64,000 bases of DNA, taken from NCBI RefSeq assembly GCF_003610295.1, contig NZ_RAPV01000001.1, positions 3,410,001 to 3,474,000 of the forward strand, given 5' to 3'. Source of the stretch: Paraburkholderia sp. BL23I1N1. GTDB lineage: Bacteria; Pseudomonadota; Gammaproteobacteria; Burkholderiales; Burkholderiaceae. Position 1 is the first letter of the stretch. Every line of letters begins with the position of its first letter. The notes under the pieces are model-generated. The model ran no database searches. It was not told the DNA's origin and saw only the letters and a list, made by a program, of their open reading frames with translations. Both the position numbers and the translations under genes were made by a program. Positions 1 to 8,731 of this stretch are shown here, one piece after another.

Positions 1-279
1 GCCATGCACAATGCGCGCGCTCACATGCAACGAGAAGATGTCGTTGCATTCTTGCTCCGATTGCGCTTTCGATACGTCGCGCATGCCGACGGGGCTAAAG
101 CCGTAGTTAACGAGCATCCATATCACGTTCATGAGCGACATCGACGCCAGTACCCGACCGTACCCGGCTACACCGAGCATCCTGCCGTAAAACGGCACCA
201 CGATGATGAGGTACACGTACCTCATCAAATAGCCACCGTAGACAAACCCGATAATCCGAACGCTCTTTCGTCTATCCAT
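1..279 (-). CDS. Wzx-like oligosaccharide flippase, N-terminal part (cut by window edge)
   Basis: The first 93 codons of a leftward gene run off the left edge. The visible protein begins MDRRKSVRIIGFVYGGYLMR, followed by a hydrophobic stretch, then a glycine-rich segment (GRMLGVAGYGRVLASMS) and NYGFSPVGMRDVSK. This layout, a basic N-terminus, a first helix, a GxxGYG segment and a NYGF helix ending in R-D-V, is typical of MATE/MOP-type polysaccharide flippases that move lipid-linked repeat units across the inner membrane. The start at 279 has a GGAGGG ribosome site 4 bases upstream; an in-frame ATG at 291 is a weaker alternative. It sits 28 bases after a glycosyltransferase in the same direction, so it is probably the next gene of the EPS operon. 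The C-terminal part cannot be judged. Confidence 0.75.
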   Translation of the reverse strand, partial: MDRRKSVRIIGFVYGGYLMRYVYLIIVVPFYGRMLGVAGYGRVLASMSLMNVIWMLVNYGFSPVGMRDVSKAQSEQECNDIFSLHVSARIVHG

Positions 280-307
280 GCCGCCCTCCATGCACGCGTT
301 CTGGACT

Positions 308-1318
308 TCAGCGCCCAGCCACGCGACGGCGGGCAAGCGGGTTGGCGATATACCGCACCACAAAGTCAGAAAGTGGCGAGTAAGGGACGAGACACAGACT
401 CGACAGGACAAGCGCGCCGAGCTTTTTCTTACGACTCCAGAATGGATTCGCAACGATGGTGTGCAAATAGTGACGAGAATCCCGCATCATCCAGCGCCAC
501 CGGTTTTGGAGCGTCGCCCGATAGACGCCTGAACAGAAGCGAGCCTTCTCGAGTGCAAAATCGTGAAAAGTGGGCGCAAGCTCCATCTGGAGCCGGGTCC
601 TTGCGATATTCCGCAAGATTGCCCATCTCAGGTTGACGGCTTCCGGCGCTCTGTTGAGCTGCTCCGAGTTTGCGAACGACACCGTCGCGCTGCCCGCGTT
701 ATGCACGCGGTAACCCCCCAACGACTTTCGCACCGCGGCGACACGACCTACCAGTGCCGCGCCGTAGATCGCGTAGAAGTCCGCGCCGTAGCGATTGATG
801 TCCGCTTCCGGAACCGGAAAAATGCGTCTGAGTGCGCTCACCCTGTATGCGTTACCCGAGGCAGGCGGCGACGGATAGAGCCAGCCGCCCAGCAACAGCT
901 TTCCGCAATCCGCGGGGGGCTCGACGTGGGGCACATAAGCGCCCGTCAGCGCACCCGTGCTATCCATGACGTCCAGGCGAAACTGCACCTTTGTCCAATC
1001 ACCGGTTGCAAAGCGCCGCATCACTTCGGAGACCGCCCCCGGATACAGGACATCGTCGGAATCGAGGAAAATCACATATTCCGTTGCAAGCACCTCGATC
1101 GCCTGGTTGTAAGCGGACACCTGGCCGCCGTTTTCCTTGAGTATCGATGAGACGCGTGCCCCGAACTTCTCGATGATCGCGCGCGACCCGTCGGTCGAGC
1201 CATCGTCGATGACCACGACATGCGTCGCCGGATAGTCCTGCGCGAGCGCCGATTCGATCGCCATGGCCAGATAACGCTCGTAGTTGTAATTGCAGATCAC
1301 AACAGTGACGTGGTTCAT
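308..1318 (-). CDS. Family 2 glycosyltransferase (EPS biosynthesis)
   Basis: A 336-residue GT-A-fold glycosyltransferase. The N-terminus carries the GT2 nucleotide-sugar motifs: ICNYN (residues 8-12), VIDDGSTDGS (36-45) and the metal-binding LDSDD (85-89). The frame is open upstream to 1501, but the homologous region begins at the ATG at 1318, so I place the start there; the ribosome site before it is poor. It probably adds one sugar to a lipid-linked EPS repeat unit at the cytoplasmic face of the inner membrane. Donor and acceptor cannot be read from sequence. It lies in a leftward series with a glycosidase, a GT4 enzyme and a tyrosine autokinase upstream and the flippase downstream. Confidence 0.9.
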   Translation of the reverse strand: MNHVTVVICNYNYERYLAMAIESALAQDYPATHVVVIDDGSTDGSRAIIEKFGARVSSILKENGGQVSAYNQAIEVLATEYVIFLDSDDVLYPGAVSEVMRRFATGDWTKVQFRLDVMDSTGALTGAYVPHVEPPADCGKLLLGGWLYPSPPASGNAYRVSALRRIFPVPEADINRYGADFYAIYGAALVGRVAAVRKSLGGYRVHNAGSATVSFANSEQLNRAPEAVNLRWAILRNIARTRLQMELAPTFHDFALEKARFCSGVYRATLQNRWRWMMRDSRHYLHTIVANPFWSRKKKLGALVLSSLCLVPYSPLSDFVVRYIANPLARRRVAGR

Positions 1319-1439
1319 GATATTTCGACGCCATCCAAAGGTTCGATCAATCGAGATTCGACGACCGTGAAACGACCGACACATGCTGCAAGCACTCAAA
1401 TGCACACGCGTTGAGGAGCACCTTGAGTGATCCGATTCG

Positions 1440-2900
1440 CTACGCGACTCCACGAACAACGACATAGGCAAGGTGCTTAGGCGGCTTGTTGTCGGCCCCA
1501 TTGACTCGATCCGGCACCTTGAAGCGAACCTTCAGGCTCTGGTCGTTCCACGCCAGGGCAACGTCGTCGCGGGCACTTGCCGTACCGTTCAGCGCGTCGA
1601 TGAAATCCACTCGTGCATTACCTGAAGACGGCGGTTTGAGTCCGCCAACGGTGACCGATTGCCAACCGGGATCCGCGCTGACCTGCATCACGACGTCATG
1701 GCCAGAAAGCAATGCACTTCCAGAGGCGCCTGGATCGAATTGCAACGGTTTCGAAAAACTTGCTAACGATCCGTTCGCCGTCCGATTCAGAACGACCAGG
1801 CTTCGCCCGGATACGTTGTAAGTCCGCGTGGGCGGGCCACGATGCGTCAGACGGAAAGGTTCATAACCATCCCAGTGGTAAACCATGGACAGATATTTGT
1901 TCGGGTCGTCCCAGTTTCTGTCGAGCGCCCACACCGCAAAGTCGAAGAAATAGCGCGGCAAATAGTGCGGATCCTTCATGTACCCGTCACCGATTTCCGT
2001 TTGCCAGATACCTCGCGCGGGCCCGTTCCTGACGTACTGCTGATACAGGGAATCCAGATCGGCGACGGGGAGATAGTGCGTGTCGATGTAATCGACCCAA
2101 TCCAGCATCCGCTCCTTCAGCACCGGGCTCCTGTACTCAAGCCATCTCCGGAAGTTGTCGAGGCCGCCCTGGTCCGGCCATCCACCGTAGACAACGTACG
2201 CGTGATAACGGCGGATGATGCGCGCAGCCGGAATATGAATGCGCTCGACGTAATCCTGCATGGCGCGCTCGTACGGCTTCGAGCTCTTTTCGTTCCCATC
2301 GGCATCCGGGCCATGCCAGAATGTCGCTTGAGCCAGTCCGCCCGACAACCTGCCCGCTGCTTCATTCCAGATCTGGAAATGGCGCAGGTTATAAGGCGGT
2401 GCGGAGTACGTACGAACTACTGCATCGACATATCGCTCCCACACCTCCACGTCCATCGGCGCTGAATTGGGGTCACCCGGCACGCTCGCGTTCCACCCCG
2501 GCGTATAGCCGAGTTGCAGGAGCGAGCCGATTCCATTGCGGTCATTCGCGATCAAGGCTGGCGGCAATTCGCTATCGAACGCAGAACTGGTCTTGTCGAT
2601 GCGCATGACGTCTTGTGGCCCATCCGGCTGGCCAGGGCCAACCGAGCCTCGCCCCCAACTGATACCCATTGCACGCCACATCTGAACATCGCTGGCCGCG
2701 CCAGCCCAACCATTCGAGCCGATCAATTCCGTCATCCTGCGACCACGCACGCTCAAGGACCGCGACTCGGACGTCAATGACAGCGCAGTCTTGCTACTTG
2801 CGAGCGGTATCACCGCTCCCGCGAGTGCGGCGAGTGTGCGCAACGCCCGCCGTCTGCCGGCAACGCTCGAGACTCGGTCCATTCGCCTGGCCACGAACAT
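1440..2900 (-). CDS. Exported clan GH-A glycoside hydrolase (GH39-like)
   Basis: A 486-residue protein. Residues 15-35 have a twin-arginine-like export signal (GRRRALRTLAALAG). The rest resembles a (beta/alpha)8 glycosidase: IWNEA (residues 178-182) fits the clan A acid/base glutamate preceded by asparagine (E180), and WQTEIG (300-305) fits the nucleophile strand (E302). A C-terminal beta-rich segment from about residue 375 is probably an accessory domain. The gene starts 3 bases after the stop of the upstream GT4 gene, so the two are almost certainly co-transcribed. Glycosidases in EPS loci commonly trim or release the polymer in the periplasm or outside. The family number is inferred from motifs; GH5 or GH79-like assignment is possible. 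A start at residue 7 (second Met) is also possible. Confidence 0.75.
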   Translation of the reverse strand: MFVARRMDRVSSVAGRRRALRTLAALAGAVIPLASSKTALSLTSESRSLSVRGRRMTELIGSNGWAGAASDVQMWRAMGISWGRGSVGPGQPDGPQDVMRIDKTSSAFDSELPPALIANDRNGIGSLLQLGYTPGWNASVPGDPNSAPMDVEVWERYVDAVVRTYSAPPYNLRHFQIWNEAAGRLSGGLAQATFWHGPDADGNEKSSKPYERAMQDYVERIHIPAARIIRRYHAYVVYGGWPDQGGLDNFRRWLEYRSPVLKERMLDWVDYIDTHYLPVADLDSLYQQYVRNGPARGIWQTEIGDGYMKDPHYLPRYFFDFAVWALDRNWDDPNKYLSMVYHWDGYEPFRLTHRGPPTRTYNVSGRSLVVLNRTANGSLASFSKPLQFDPGASGSALLSGHDVVMQVSADPGWQSVTVGGLKPPSSGNARVDFIDALNGTASARDDVALAWNDQSLKVRFKVPDRVNGADNKPPKHLAYVVVRGVA

Positions 2901-2903
2901 GAA

Positions 2904-4019
2904 CTAGCCCACCGACGCGCTGGGCGCCAGGTCCGACAAGCGCCCCCCGGCATGGCCGTACAGAACCTGCAGCACCTTGCTCGCGGAGTATTCCCAGCGA
3001 AACTCACGCGCGTGGGCCACGCCAATTGTTCGGTAACGCTGCCGCAGTTCCGCATCGGCCATCATGCGGGAAATCTTCGCCGCGATATCGTCCGCCGAGG
3101 TCGCGTCGCAATACATGGCGGCGTCGCCGCACGCTTCCGGTATCGAGGTCCGCGAAGAAGCGATCACCGGACAACCGCAGTACATCGCTTCGAGAGGCGG
3201 CAGTCCAAACCCTTCGTACAAGGAGGGAAAGACTAGGCAAGCCGCGTTCTCATACAGCGATTTCAACTCGCCATCCGACACAAAACCCGCCCAGACAATC
3301 TGGTTGGAATGGGTCCGAAGCTCCATTTCCTCGCTATTGAAGATGCATTGATTTCGACCGCCAACAATGACGAACTTCACGTCCTTCAAATGCCCAAGCC
3401 TATCGGTCGCATCCAGAACACGTTGCAGATTCTTTCGTGGATCAAGGCTGCCGACAACGACGCAGTACGCGTCTTTTACAAGGTTCAAACGCCTCATGAC
3501 GGCCGGATTCGATATGACCCGGTCCAGATGATCCGCACCGGGCGTTATAACCGTGACACGCGACTCATCAACCTTCAGGTGATGGCAGATCCGCATCTTC
3601 GAGTGGGCGGAGACCGTCAGAATCATCGGCTCCGTTCGCCGCAGCATCGCGAAGCAAACGCGGTACCAGAGCCGGAACTTCCTGGAGAAGCCTTGCGGTA
3701 CATCGTAGATCGCCATGTCATGAACCATCACGACTTGCCCACGCTTGAAAAGCGGATTGGTATTGCACAGATTGAGAAGCGTCATTCCTCTCGCTGCAAT
3801 GGGCAGCGTGATCTGCTCCCAAAGCGTGCCGCGCAGCCACGGGAAGCACCGTTTCCGCTTGAGGGACGTGCCGGGCTCGACTACGTTTTGAGGCACGAAA
3901 ACGTCCAGTTCGCCTCCAGGCGTTGCGCTCATCTGCATGGCCCGGGTGAGTTCGTACGCCACACGTTGAACGCCGGTCACGGCCTGAGAGGTGAACTTTC
4001 CGTTAATTGCAAAGGACAT
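2904..4019 (-). CDS. GT4-family glycosyltransferase
   Basis: A 371-residue retaining GT-B glycosyltransferase. The N-terminal acceptor domain has the GVQRVAYEL helix (residues 16-24). The C-terminal donor domain has VVGSLDPRKNL (188-198) and the signature E-x7-E in SLYEGFGLPPLEAM (266-279, E269 and E277), as in GDP-mannose-using and related GT4 enzymes. It would transfer a sugar to the growing lipid-linked EPS unit in the cytoplasm. It lies 62 bases downstream of the tyrosine autokinase and 3 bases upstream of the exported glycosidase, all leftward, which supports one operon. The sugar is unknown. Confidence 0.9.
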   Translation of the reverse strand: MSFAINGKFTSQAVTGVQRVAYELTRAMQMSATPGGELDVFVPQNVVEPGTSLKRKRCFPWLRGTLWEQITLPIAARGMTLLNLCNTNPLFKRGQVVMVHDMAIYDVPQGFSRKFRLWYRVCFAMLRRTEPMILTVSAHSKMRICHHLKVDESRVTVITPGADHLDRVISNPAVMRRLNLVKDAYCVVVGSLDPRKNLQRVLDATDRLGHLKDVKFVIVGGRNQCIFNSEEMELRTHSNQIVWAGFVSDGELKSLYENAACLVFPSLYEGFGLPPLEAMYCGCPVIASSRTSIPEACGDAAMYCDATSADDIAAKISRMMADAELRQRYRTIGVAHAREFRWEYSASKVLQVLYGHAGGRLSDLAPSASVG

Positions 4020-4081
4020 CGGCTTCTCCGTTTGACGGCGTCACGCAACATCTGGCCGAAAATCACCTGCGGCCGGCACGA

Positions 4082-6418
4082 TCAATGCGTTGCTTCGAGA
4101 TCGCCAAAATCGCTGGCATAGTTCGTCACGTAATCGTAATTTCGTGTGCTTCGCAGTAGCGGAATACCATTGAAGACGGCACCGGCAATGCGCCCTTCGG
4201 CGCGCTCCATCTTCTTGACTGTGTCCGCAATTTCCTGCTCGCTCTGCATCCCCGAGCGCAAGACCAGCAAGGACGAGCCCGCTTCAATCGCGATGATGGA
4301 AGCGTCGGTGACCGCGAGAAATGGCGGCGTATCGATGATCACCATGTCGTACTGCCCGGCGAGTCGCGCCAATAGCTCTTTAAAATGCGATTTCATGAGC
4401 AACGCGGCAGGATTCTCCGGTCGTATGCCGCACGACAGGAACGTCAAACCGTCGATGCCTGTTGAGCGCAATGCCTGACGTACACCTAACCGGCCCGAGA
4501 GCACCTCCGAAAGACCGCCACGATTGCTTCCGCCGAACAACGAGGCAAGGTGGCCCCGGCGCATATCGGCGTCTATCAGGAGGACGCGCGAGCCGATCTC
4601 CGCGTGCAGGATCGCGAGGTTCGCCGCAACAAAGCTCTTTCCCGCGGAAGGGGTCGGGCCGATAACCATCAGAAGGTTATTGCGCGCGTGGGCAAGGTCG
4701 CGCGCCACCGCTGTGCGCACGGCGCGAAGCGCCTCGACCGACGTGTCGTTCGGAAACCGCGCAGCGAGAACTCTGGTGTTGTCGGCCATACGAGATGCGG
4801 CGCCCCCCATTCCGGCTGCACCGCCAACAAACTGAATATCGGCTGCACTTCGCGGAATTGGCTCACTAGTACGTCCTCCCGAACCCGGCAATGCTTTGCG
4901 CGCTGCGCCGTGGCGGTCAAGCAGCAACTGCTGCTGACTGAACAGGATCTCGCCGAAGACCGGCACGCTCATGCGACTTTCCACGTACCTCGGATCGGTC
5001 ACGCCGGTCATCACATGGCGGCGCATGAAAACCAGTGCGACACCGGCCAGGAGTCCGAGTACCACGCCCCCAGAAAGCACGATTGCGGGCTGCGGCTTGA
5101 CCGGACGATGAGGTCTGATCGCGCCGTCGAGGATATGCGCGCCACCGGTCGTGCTGGCGCGCCGAACCTGCAATTGCTCGGCTTTCTGGACCATCCCGAG
5201 GTAGATCGTCTCCGCCACTCTCTGCGCGCGGAGCAGATCGACGCTCTGACGTTCGGACGACGGCATACTATTAAAATGGCCGTCGAATTGCGCCTTCGCA
5301 TCCTGCAATTGCGCGATTTGCCGGTCGGCAGTCTGCACCCAGCGGCTATCCGCCGTGTAGCGATCCAGAAGTTGCGTACGCTGTATCTGCAGCGTCGCGA
5401 TCTGCTTGTCAATGTCCAAACCGCCCTGGAGATACGCTTGTGCTTCGCTCGTCGGCTGCATGGACTGCGACGCCCCACGGAAACGCTTCAATGCATCCTC
5501 AGCCTTTCTGAGGTCTGCCAGCAAACCGGGAAGCTCGCCGTTAATGAAGGCCAGCGTGGTCGTGTCATTGGCTTGCCGGGCGGTAATGGCATAAGTCAGG
5601 TACTGCTCTCCCAACGCATTGGCGACTTCAGTGGCCTTGCCCTGACTCTTGTCCGCGTACTCAATCTGAATAAGGCCGGAGTCCTTCACCTTGTCGCCGA
5701 CCTTCACCAGGTTGCCAAACTGCTTGATTGCGTCGAGCTCGTTCCAGCGAATGACCTGAAATTTCGTGCCTGGTCGCGCGTCTAACTGCTTAACGAGCAT
5801 GGAAATCCCATTGCTCCGGACGGCCGCGCCCACTGTGCCCGTTATGAGGAGATGATTCGACGGACCTCGCAACTCGTACGCGCCATTTGCGCGGGCGATC
5901 AGGGTCAGTTTTTCTTCCTCGATATCCTGCGGCACATCCAGCGAACCGATCTGAACGCGCTCTCCGCCCCATGCATACGACTTCAAACCGAGCCAGGGCG
6001 CCGCCGGCTCTCCCGGCGTGGCAAATTTATCCGCGATGTCCCCCAGTAAAGGAATCTTGTGCGGCGTCACCGATACGTCGAAGCGGAATTTCTCAATGAC
6101 CGGCTCGAGTACCGCGCGGCTGCGTATCACGGCCATTTCAGTCACCGGCGATGGCGAGGGCGGTGGCAGAGATTCCTGATTCTGCAAGGCAAGACCGAGC
6201 GCATTAGGTTCCGGTGGGTCGACACGCAACAGCACGTCGGCGGAGTAGATCGGCGTTGCAATGAGTAGATAAGCCACCGCCAGGCCCAGCACGACGACTG
6301 CTGTACCCACGATTTCCCAGATGTGATCCCGCATCAGCGTCAGCATTGCACCCGCGCTGAGTTGACCACGCTCCGTGTTGGGAGCGGGAGAGAACGAATT
6401 TGCAGGGTAGTAGTCCAC
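4082..6418 (-). CDS. Wzc-type chain-length determinant / bacterial tyrosine autokinase
   Basis: A 778-residue polysaccharide co-polymerase. A first membrane helix lies at about 36-54, a long periplasmic Wzz-type domain with coiled-coil character (about 260-420) follows, and a second helix is at 446-465. The cytoplasmic BY-kinase domain has Walker A GPTPSAGKS (587-595), Walker A' LLIDADMRRG (613-622) and Walker B MVIIDTPPF (692-700). The C-terminal tail has tyrosines Y761, Y763 and Y767 as likely autophosphorylation sites, fewer than in E. coli Wzc. The protein sets EPS chain length and couples polymerisation to export. The start is GTG at 6418, with AGGA about 11 bases upstream. It is the first large gene of the leftward EPS block. 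No outer-membrane export gene (Wza) is visible. Confidence 0.95.
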   Translation of the reverse strand: MDYYPANSFSPAPNTERGQLSAGAMLTLMRDHIWEIVGTAVVVLGLAVAYLLIATPIYSADVLLRVDPPEPNALGLALQNQESLPPPSPSPVTEMAVIRSRAVLEPVIEKFRFDVSVTPHKIPLLGDIADKFATPGEPAAPWLGLKSYAWGGERVQIGSLDVPQDIEEEKLTLIARANGAYELRGPSNHLLITGTVGAAVRSNGISMLVKQLDARPGTKFQVIRWNELDAIKQFGNLVKVGDKVKDSGLIQIEYADKSQGKATEVANALGEQYLTYAITARQANDTTTLAFINGELPGLLADLRKAEDALKRFRGASQSMQPTSEAQAYLQGGLDIDKQIATLQIQRTQLLDRYTADSRWVQTADRQIAQLQDAKAQFDGHFNSMPSSERQSVDLLRAQRVAETIYLGMVQKAEQLQVRRASTTGGAHILDGAIRPHRPVKPQPAIVLSGGVVLGLLAGVALVFMRRHVMTGVTDPRYVESRMSVPVFGEILFSQQQLLLDRHGAARKALPGSGGRTSEPIPRSAADIQFVGGAAGMGGAASRMADNTRVLAARFPNDTSVEALRAVRTAVARDLAHARNNLLMVIGPTPSAGKSFVAANLAILHAEIGSRVLLIDADMRRGHLASLFGGSNRGGLSEVLSGRLGVRQALRSTGIDGLTFLSCGIRPENPAALLMKSHFKELLARLAGQYDMVIIDTPPFLAVTDASIIAIEAGSSLLVLRSGMQSEQEIADTVKKMERAEGRIAGAVFNGIPLLRSTRNYDYVTNYASDFGDLEATH

Positions 6419-6578
6419 CGGCTTGATCCTTGCATGTTCGATGGGCAGAGTAACGACGCGTTGCCGCTCTACTGCACCACCCGTTCGAGATCTGGAACCG
6501 CCGCCGAACCTGAATGTGGCATGGCCGGTGGCACCTCGGAGTTACGTGCTGGGTCAGGTTGGCTCGAAGAGCCCGCAT

Positions 6579-6695
6579 TCAGGACTTCGTGGGCGACACA
6601 GCGCGGTACGGCCTGTGATCGTTCGTCGGCGGTTGCGCCGATCCGCCCAGAAACACTTCGTTCCTGGCGGCGATGAAATAGTCAGTTCTTTGCAT
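6579..6695 (-). CDS. Small ORF with strong ribosome site upstream of the tyrosine autokinase
   Basis: A 38-codon ORF (begins MQRTDYFIAARNEVFLGGSA) with AGGAG placed 6 bases before its ATG, the best ribosome site in this intergenic region. Its TGA is followed at once by an in-frame ATG that opens a second frame overlapping the autokinase gene. I recognise no domain. It could be a leader peptide for the leftward EPS operon, a short protein, or the start of a gene broken by frameshift: a neighbouring frame stays open for about 70 codons over the same stretch. Translation is plausible; function is unknown. Confidence 0.4.
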   Translation of the reverse strand: MQRTDYFIAARNEVFLGGSAQPPTNDHRPYRAVSPTKS

Positions 6696-7677
6696 ATGAA
6701 TCTCCTATGCATTCGTACTACTACATGTTTAAAAAATAGATTCAGAATCCGGCCTCACTGCGCATGACGAACAGGCGGTCACGCTGTCTCTCGAACGGAC
6801 GGATATTTTTTGAGCTACCTGATATCGACGACGTCGGCCCAGTTGCGCGGACATCTCATGAGAAAGCCTTGCTATCGGAGCTGCCCGAGCTTTACCACGG
6901 ACGGCCGTCTCCTGCCGATCTCGACTTGCAAGGTCAATCTTTTGTAGGCAGGTGTGGCAGGCCCGACACCCGAAGTCATGGGCGTCCAGCGCGATACGAC
7001 GAACGCAACACCCTTGGAGCCGGGCGAACCAGCGTCACGCAATCGCGCACGCCAGCTCTACGAGGCGTCCAGCGGTCTCGCAAAGCGGTCATGGGTATGT
7101 CTTTGCCACAGCGGCCGGACAACATCTTCGAGCCAATTACTCTGTGAACAGATTCACAATTCGCCGAATCACCAGGCGAATTTATCTATTCATGTTGCGG
7201 TGAAGCATAGCCCGCAAAAAACGCGTCATATCGTCGACGGCATAAATTCGGGTATTAATGGCCGATTAAGTTGAGCGCATTACCAATACGGTTAATTTAG
7301 AAAGCGTTGTTGCCATCTGTAACCGCTGTAACAGAGTTGTACAGTTCGTCGGCGGTGCTGCAACAAAAGCGTAGTGACAGTTCACGCGATGAAAACGCAC
7401 GTTTGAACAGGAGTGACGGTCAGAACTCCTTACCTGGTGTGACAGGAGCACCATCAACCGGCAATCCAGCCAGGCGCGATCTTGCTCCTTGCATACGGAA
7501 AAAGTTTCTGACCAGAATTGATATTTAAACATTTTTCCTTCGAATTTCAAGGTAAGAATTTCCCCGATCATGACAATTACGCCAAAACACCCTGGAATAC
7601 GGCCAAACCGGTTCTGCAAGTTTCAATGCGTTAATCTCGGTACGTATCGTGATTACGTGTTGGGAGAAGTAAGCGTG
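6696..7677. other. Intergenic control region of the EPS locus
   Basis: About 1 kb with no gene I can support, between the leftward autokinase block and the rightward AraC-type regulator. Open frames here lack ribosome sites and recognisable protein features. The segment 7150-7570 is clearly more AT-rich than the flanking genes, and contains two TGTAAC direct repeats near 7319-7335. It must hold promoters for both directions, but I cannot assign -35/-10 pairs with confidence. Confidence 0.5.
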
Positions 7678-8691
7678 ATGACTTCCACTGGTTTTCTTAC
7701 GTCGTGTGTCAATGACCGTCAGAGTGGATGGAAAGAGGTGAAACACATTGGCCTTCTGATTTTCCAGAACTGTTCCATGTTGACCACCGGAGCGGTGGGA
7801 GATGCTTTCCGGCTTGCCAACGAGTTTGAAAAAGCAGGGGGCGATGAGCCTCCCTATCGGCTCTCGGTGCTGTCCGACGAAGGCGGCCTGGTGCCAAGCT
7901 CATCCAGCATCCTGATCTGGACGCAGAACCTCGAACGATATAGCCTGGCCGATTTCCATGCGTTCTTTGTCGCTTGCCGTGACGGCAATGAAACGATGGG
8001 GTCCAACGGCCGCTTTCTCTCGTGGATCTCGCGCCACGGATCGATCGCTTCACGTGGTATTCAGCAAGGAGCGAGTCTGGCCGTCGTATGCAGGAACCCG
8101 TTGCAATCGACCGTGCCCATCTTTTTCTTTGACGACGGCGGCGTTGGTGCAAGCGCCAGCAGCAGCGTGACGCCGACCGACCTGGTCCTTGCGCAGATCG
8201 AGCGCGACCTGAATTCGGACACTGCGCGAAAGATCGCCCGTGAACTGCAAACGAATTACGTCGAGCAGAACAAGTCGGAATTGGATGACGCGAGCATCGT
8301 CACGACGACCGACAAAATCCGCGAGTCGGCACGCTGGATCAGGGAGAACTACAGCAAGGCCATCTCGGTGGCGCAGGCCGCCGAATCCGCCGCGATGAGC
8401 AAACGCAATTTTCAGCGGCGCTTCAAATGCGAGTTTGGCATCACTCCGCTCGAGTATCTGCTGCGCACGCGCTTTGAAGTTGTTCGCACGATGCTCAGAA
8501 ATACCGATCTGCCTGTCGACAAAATCGCGAGACGGTGCGGAATGGGCGACGGCAATCGACTCGGCCGGCTGTTCAAGGAGCGCTACGGCGTGTCGCCCAC
8601 GCAATACCGTGCGCAGCAGCACATCGAGTCCGAGGAGCGATGGCTGACACCCGAAGAAGCGTGGAATAGCGCGACGGAGAGTCCGCGATAA
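7678..8691 (+). CDS. GlxA-like transcription regulator (DJ-1/PfpI domain plus AraC HTH)
   Basis: A 337-residue regulator. The N-terminal half has a DJ-1/PfpI-like layout (HIGLLIFQNCSMLTTGAVGD near the start), but the catalytic nucleophile-elbow region reads VACRDGNET, so it is probably a ligand-sensing rather than enzymatic domain. The C-terminal 100 residues form an AraC double helix-turn-helix: ISVAQAAESAAMSKRNFQRR, then LPVDKIARRCGMGDGNRLGR ending in a YGVSPTQYR motif. The frame is open upstream to 7570, but GGGAGA precedes GTG (7675) and ATG (7678), so I start at 7678. Its position between the two EPS blocks suggests that it controls them; this is inference from location only. Confidence 0.85.
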   Translation: MTSTGFLTSCVNDRQSGWKEVKHIGLLIFQNCSMLTTGAVGDAFRLANEFEKAGGDEPPYRLSVLSDEGGLVPSSSSILIWTQNLERYSLADFHAFFVACRDGNETMGSNGRFLSWISRHGSIASRGIQQGASLAVVCRNPLQSTVPIFFFDDGGVGASASSSVTPTDLVLAQIERDLNSDTARKIARELQTNYVEQNKSELDDASIVTTTDKIRESARWIRENYSKAISVAQAAESAAMSKRNFQRRFKCEFGITPLEYLLRTRFEVVRTMLRNTDLPVDKIARRCGMGDGNRLGRLFKERYGVSPTQYRAQQHIESEERWLTPEEAWNSATESPR

Positions 8692-8731
8692 GCACCCTGA
8701 TCCCGACTTCAGCTTCGCGACTCCACCCGCC

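Noticed and set aside
4550..5785. Long open frame antisense to the tyrosine autokinase
   Set aside because: No ribosome site or domains; the autokinase on the other strand carries complete Walker motifs.
6764..7147. 127-codon frame in the EPS control region
   Set aside because: No ribosome site, no domain, composition not protein-like.
7467..7485. Possible sigma-54 promoter before the AraC-type gene
   Set aside because: GG and GC elements are 11 rather than 12 bases apart, so the spacing is wrong.
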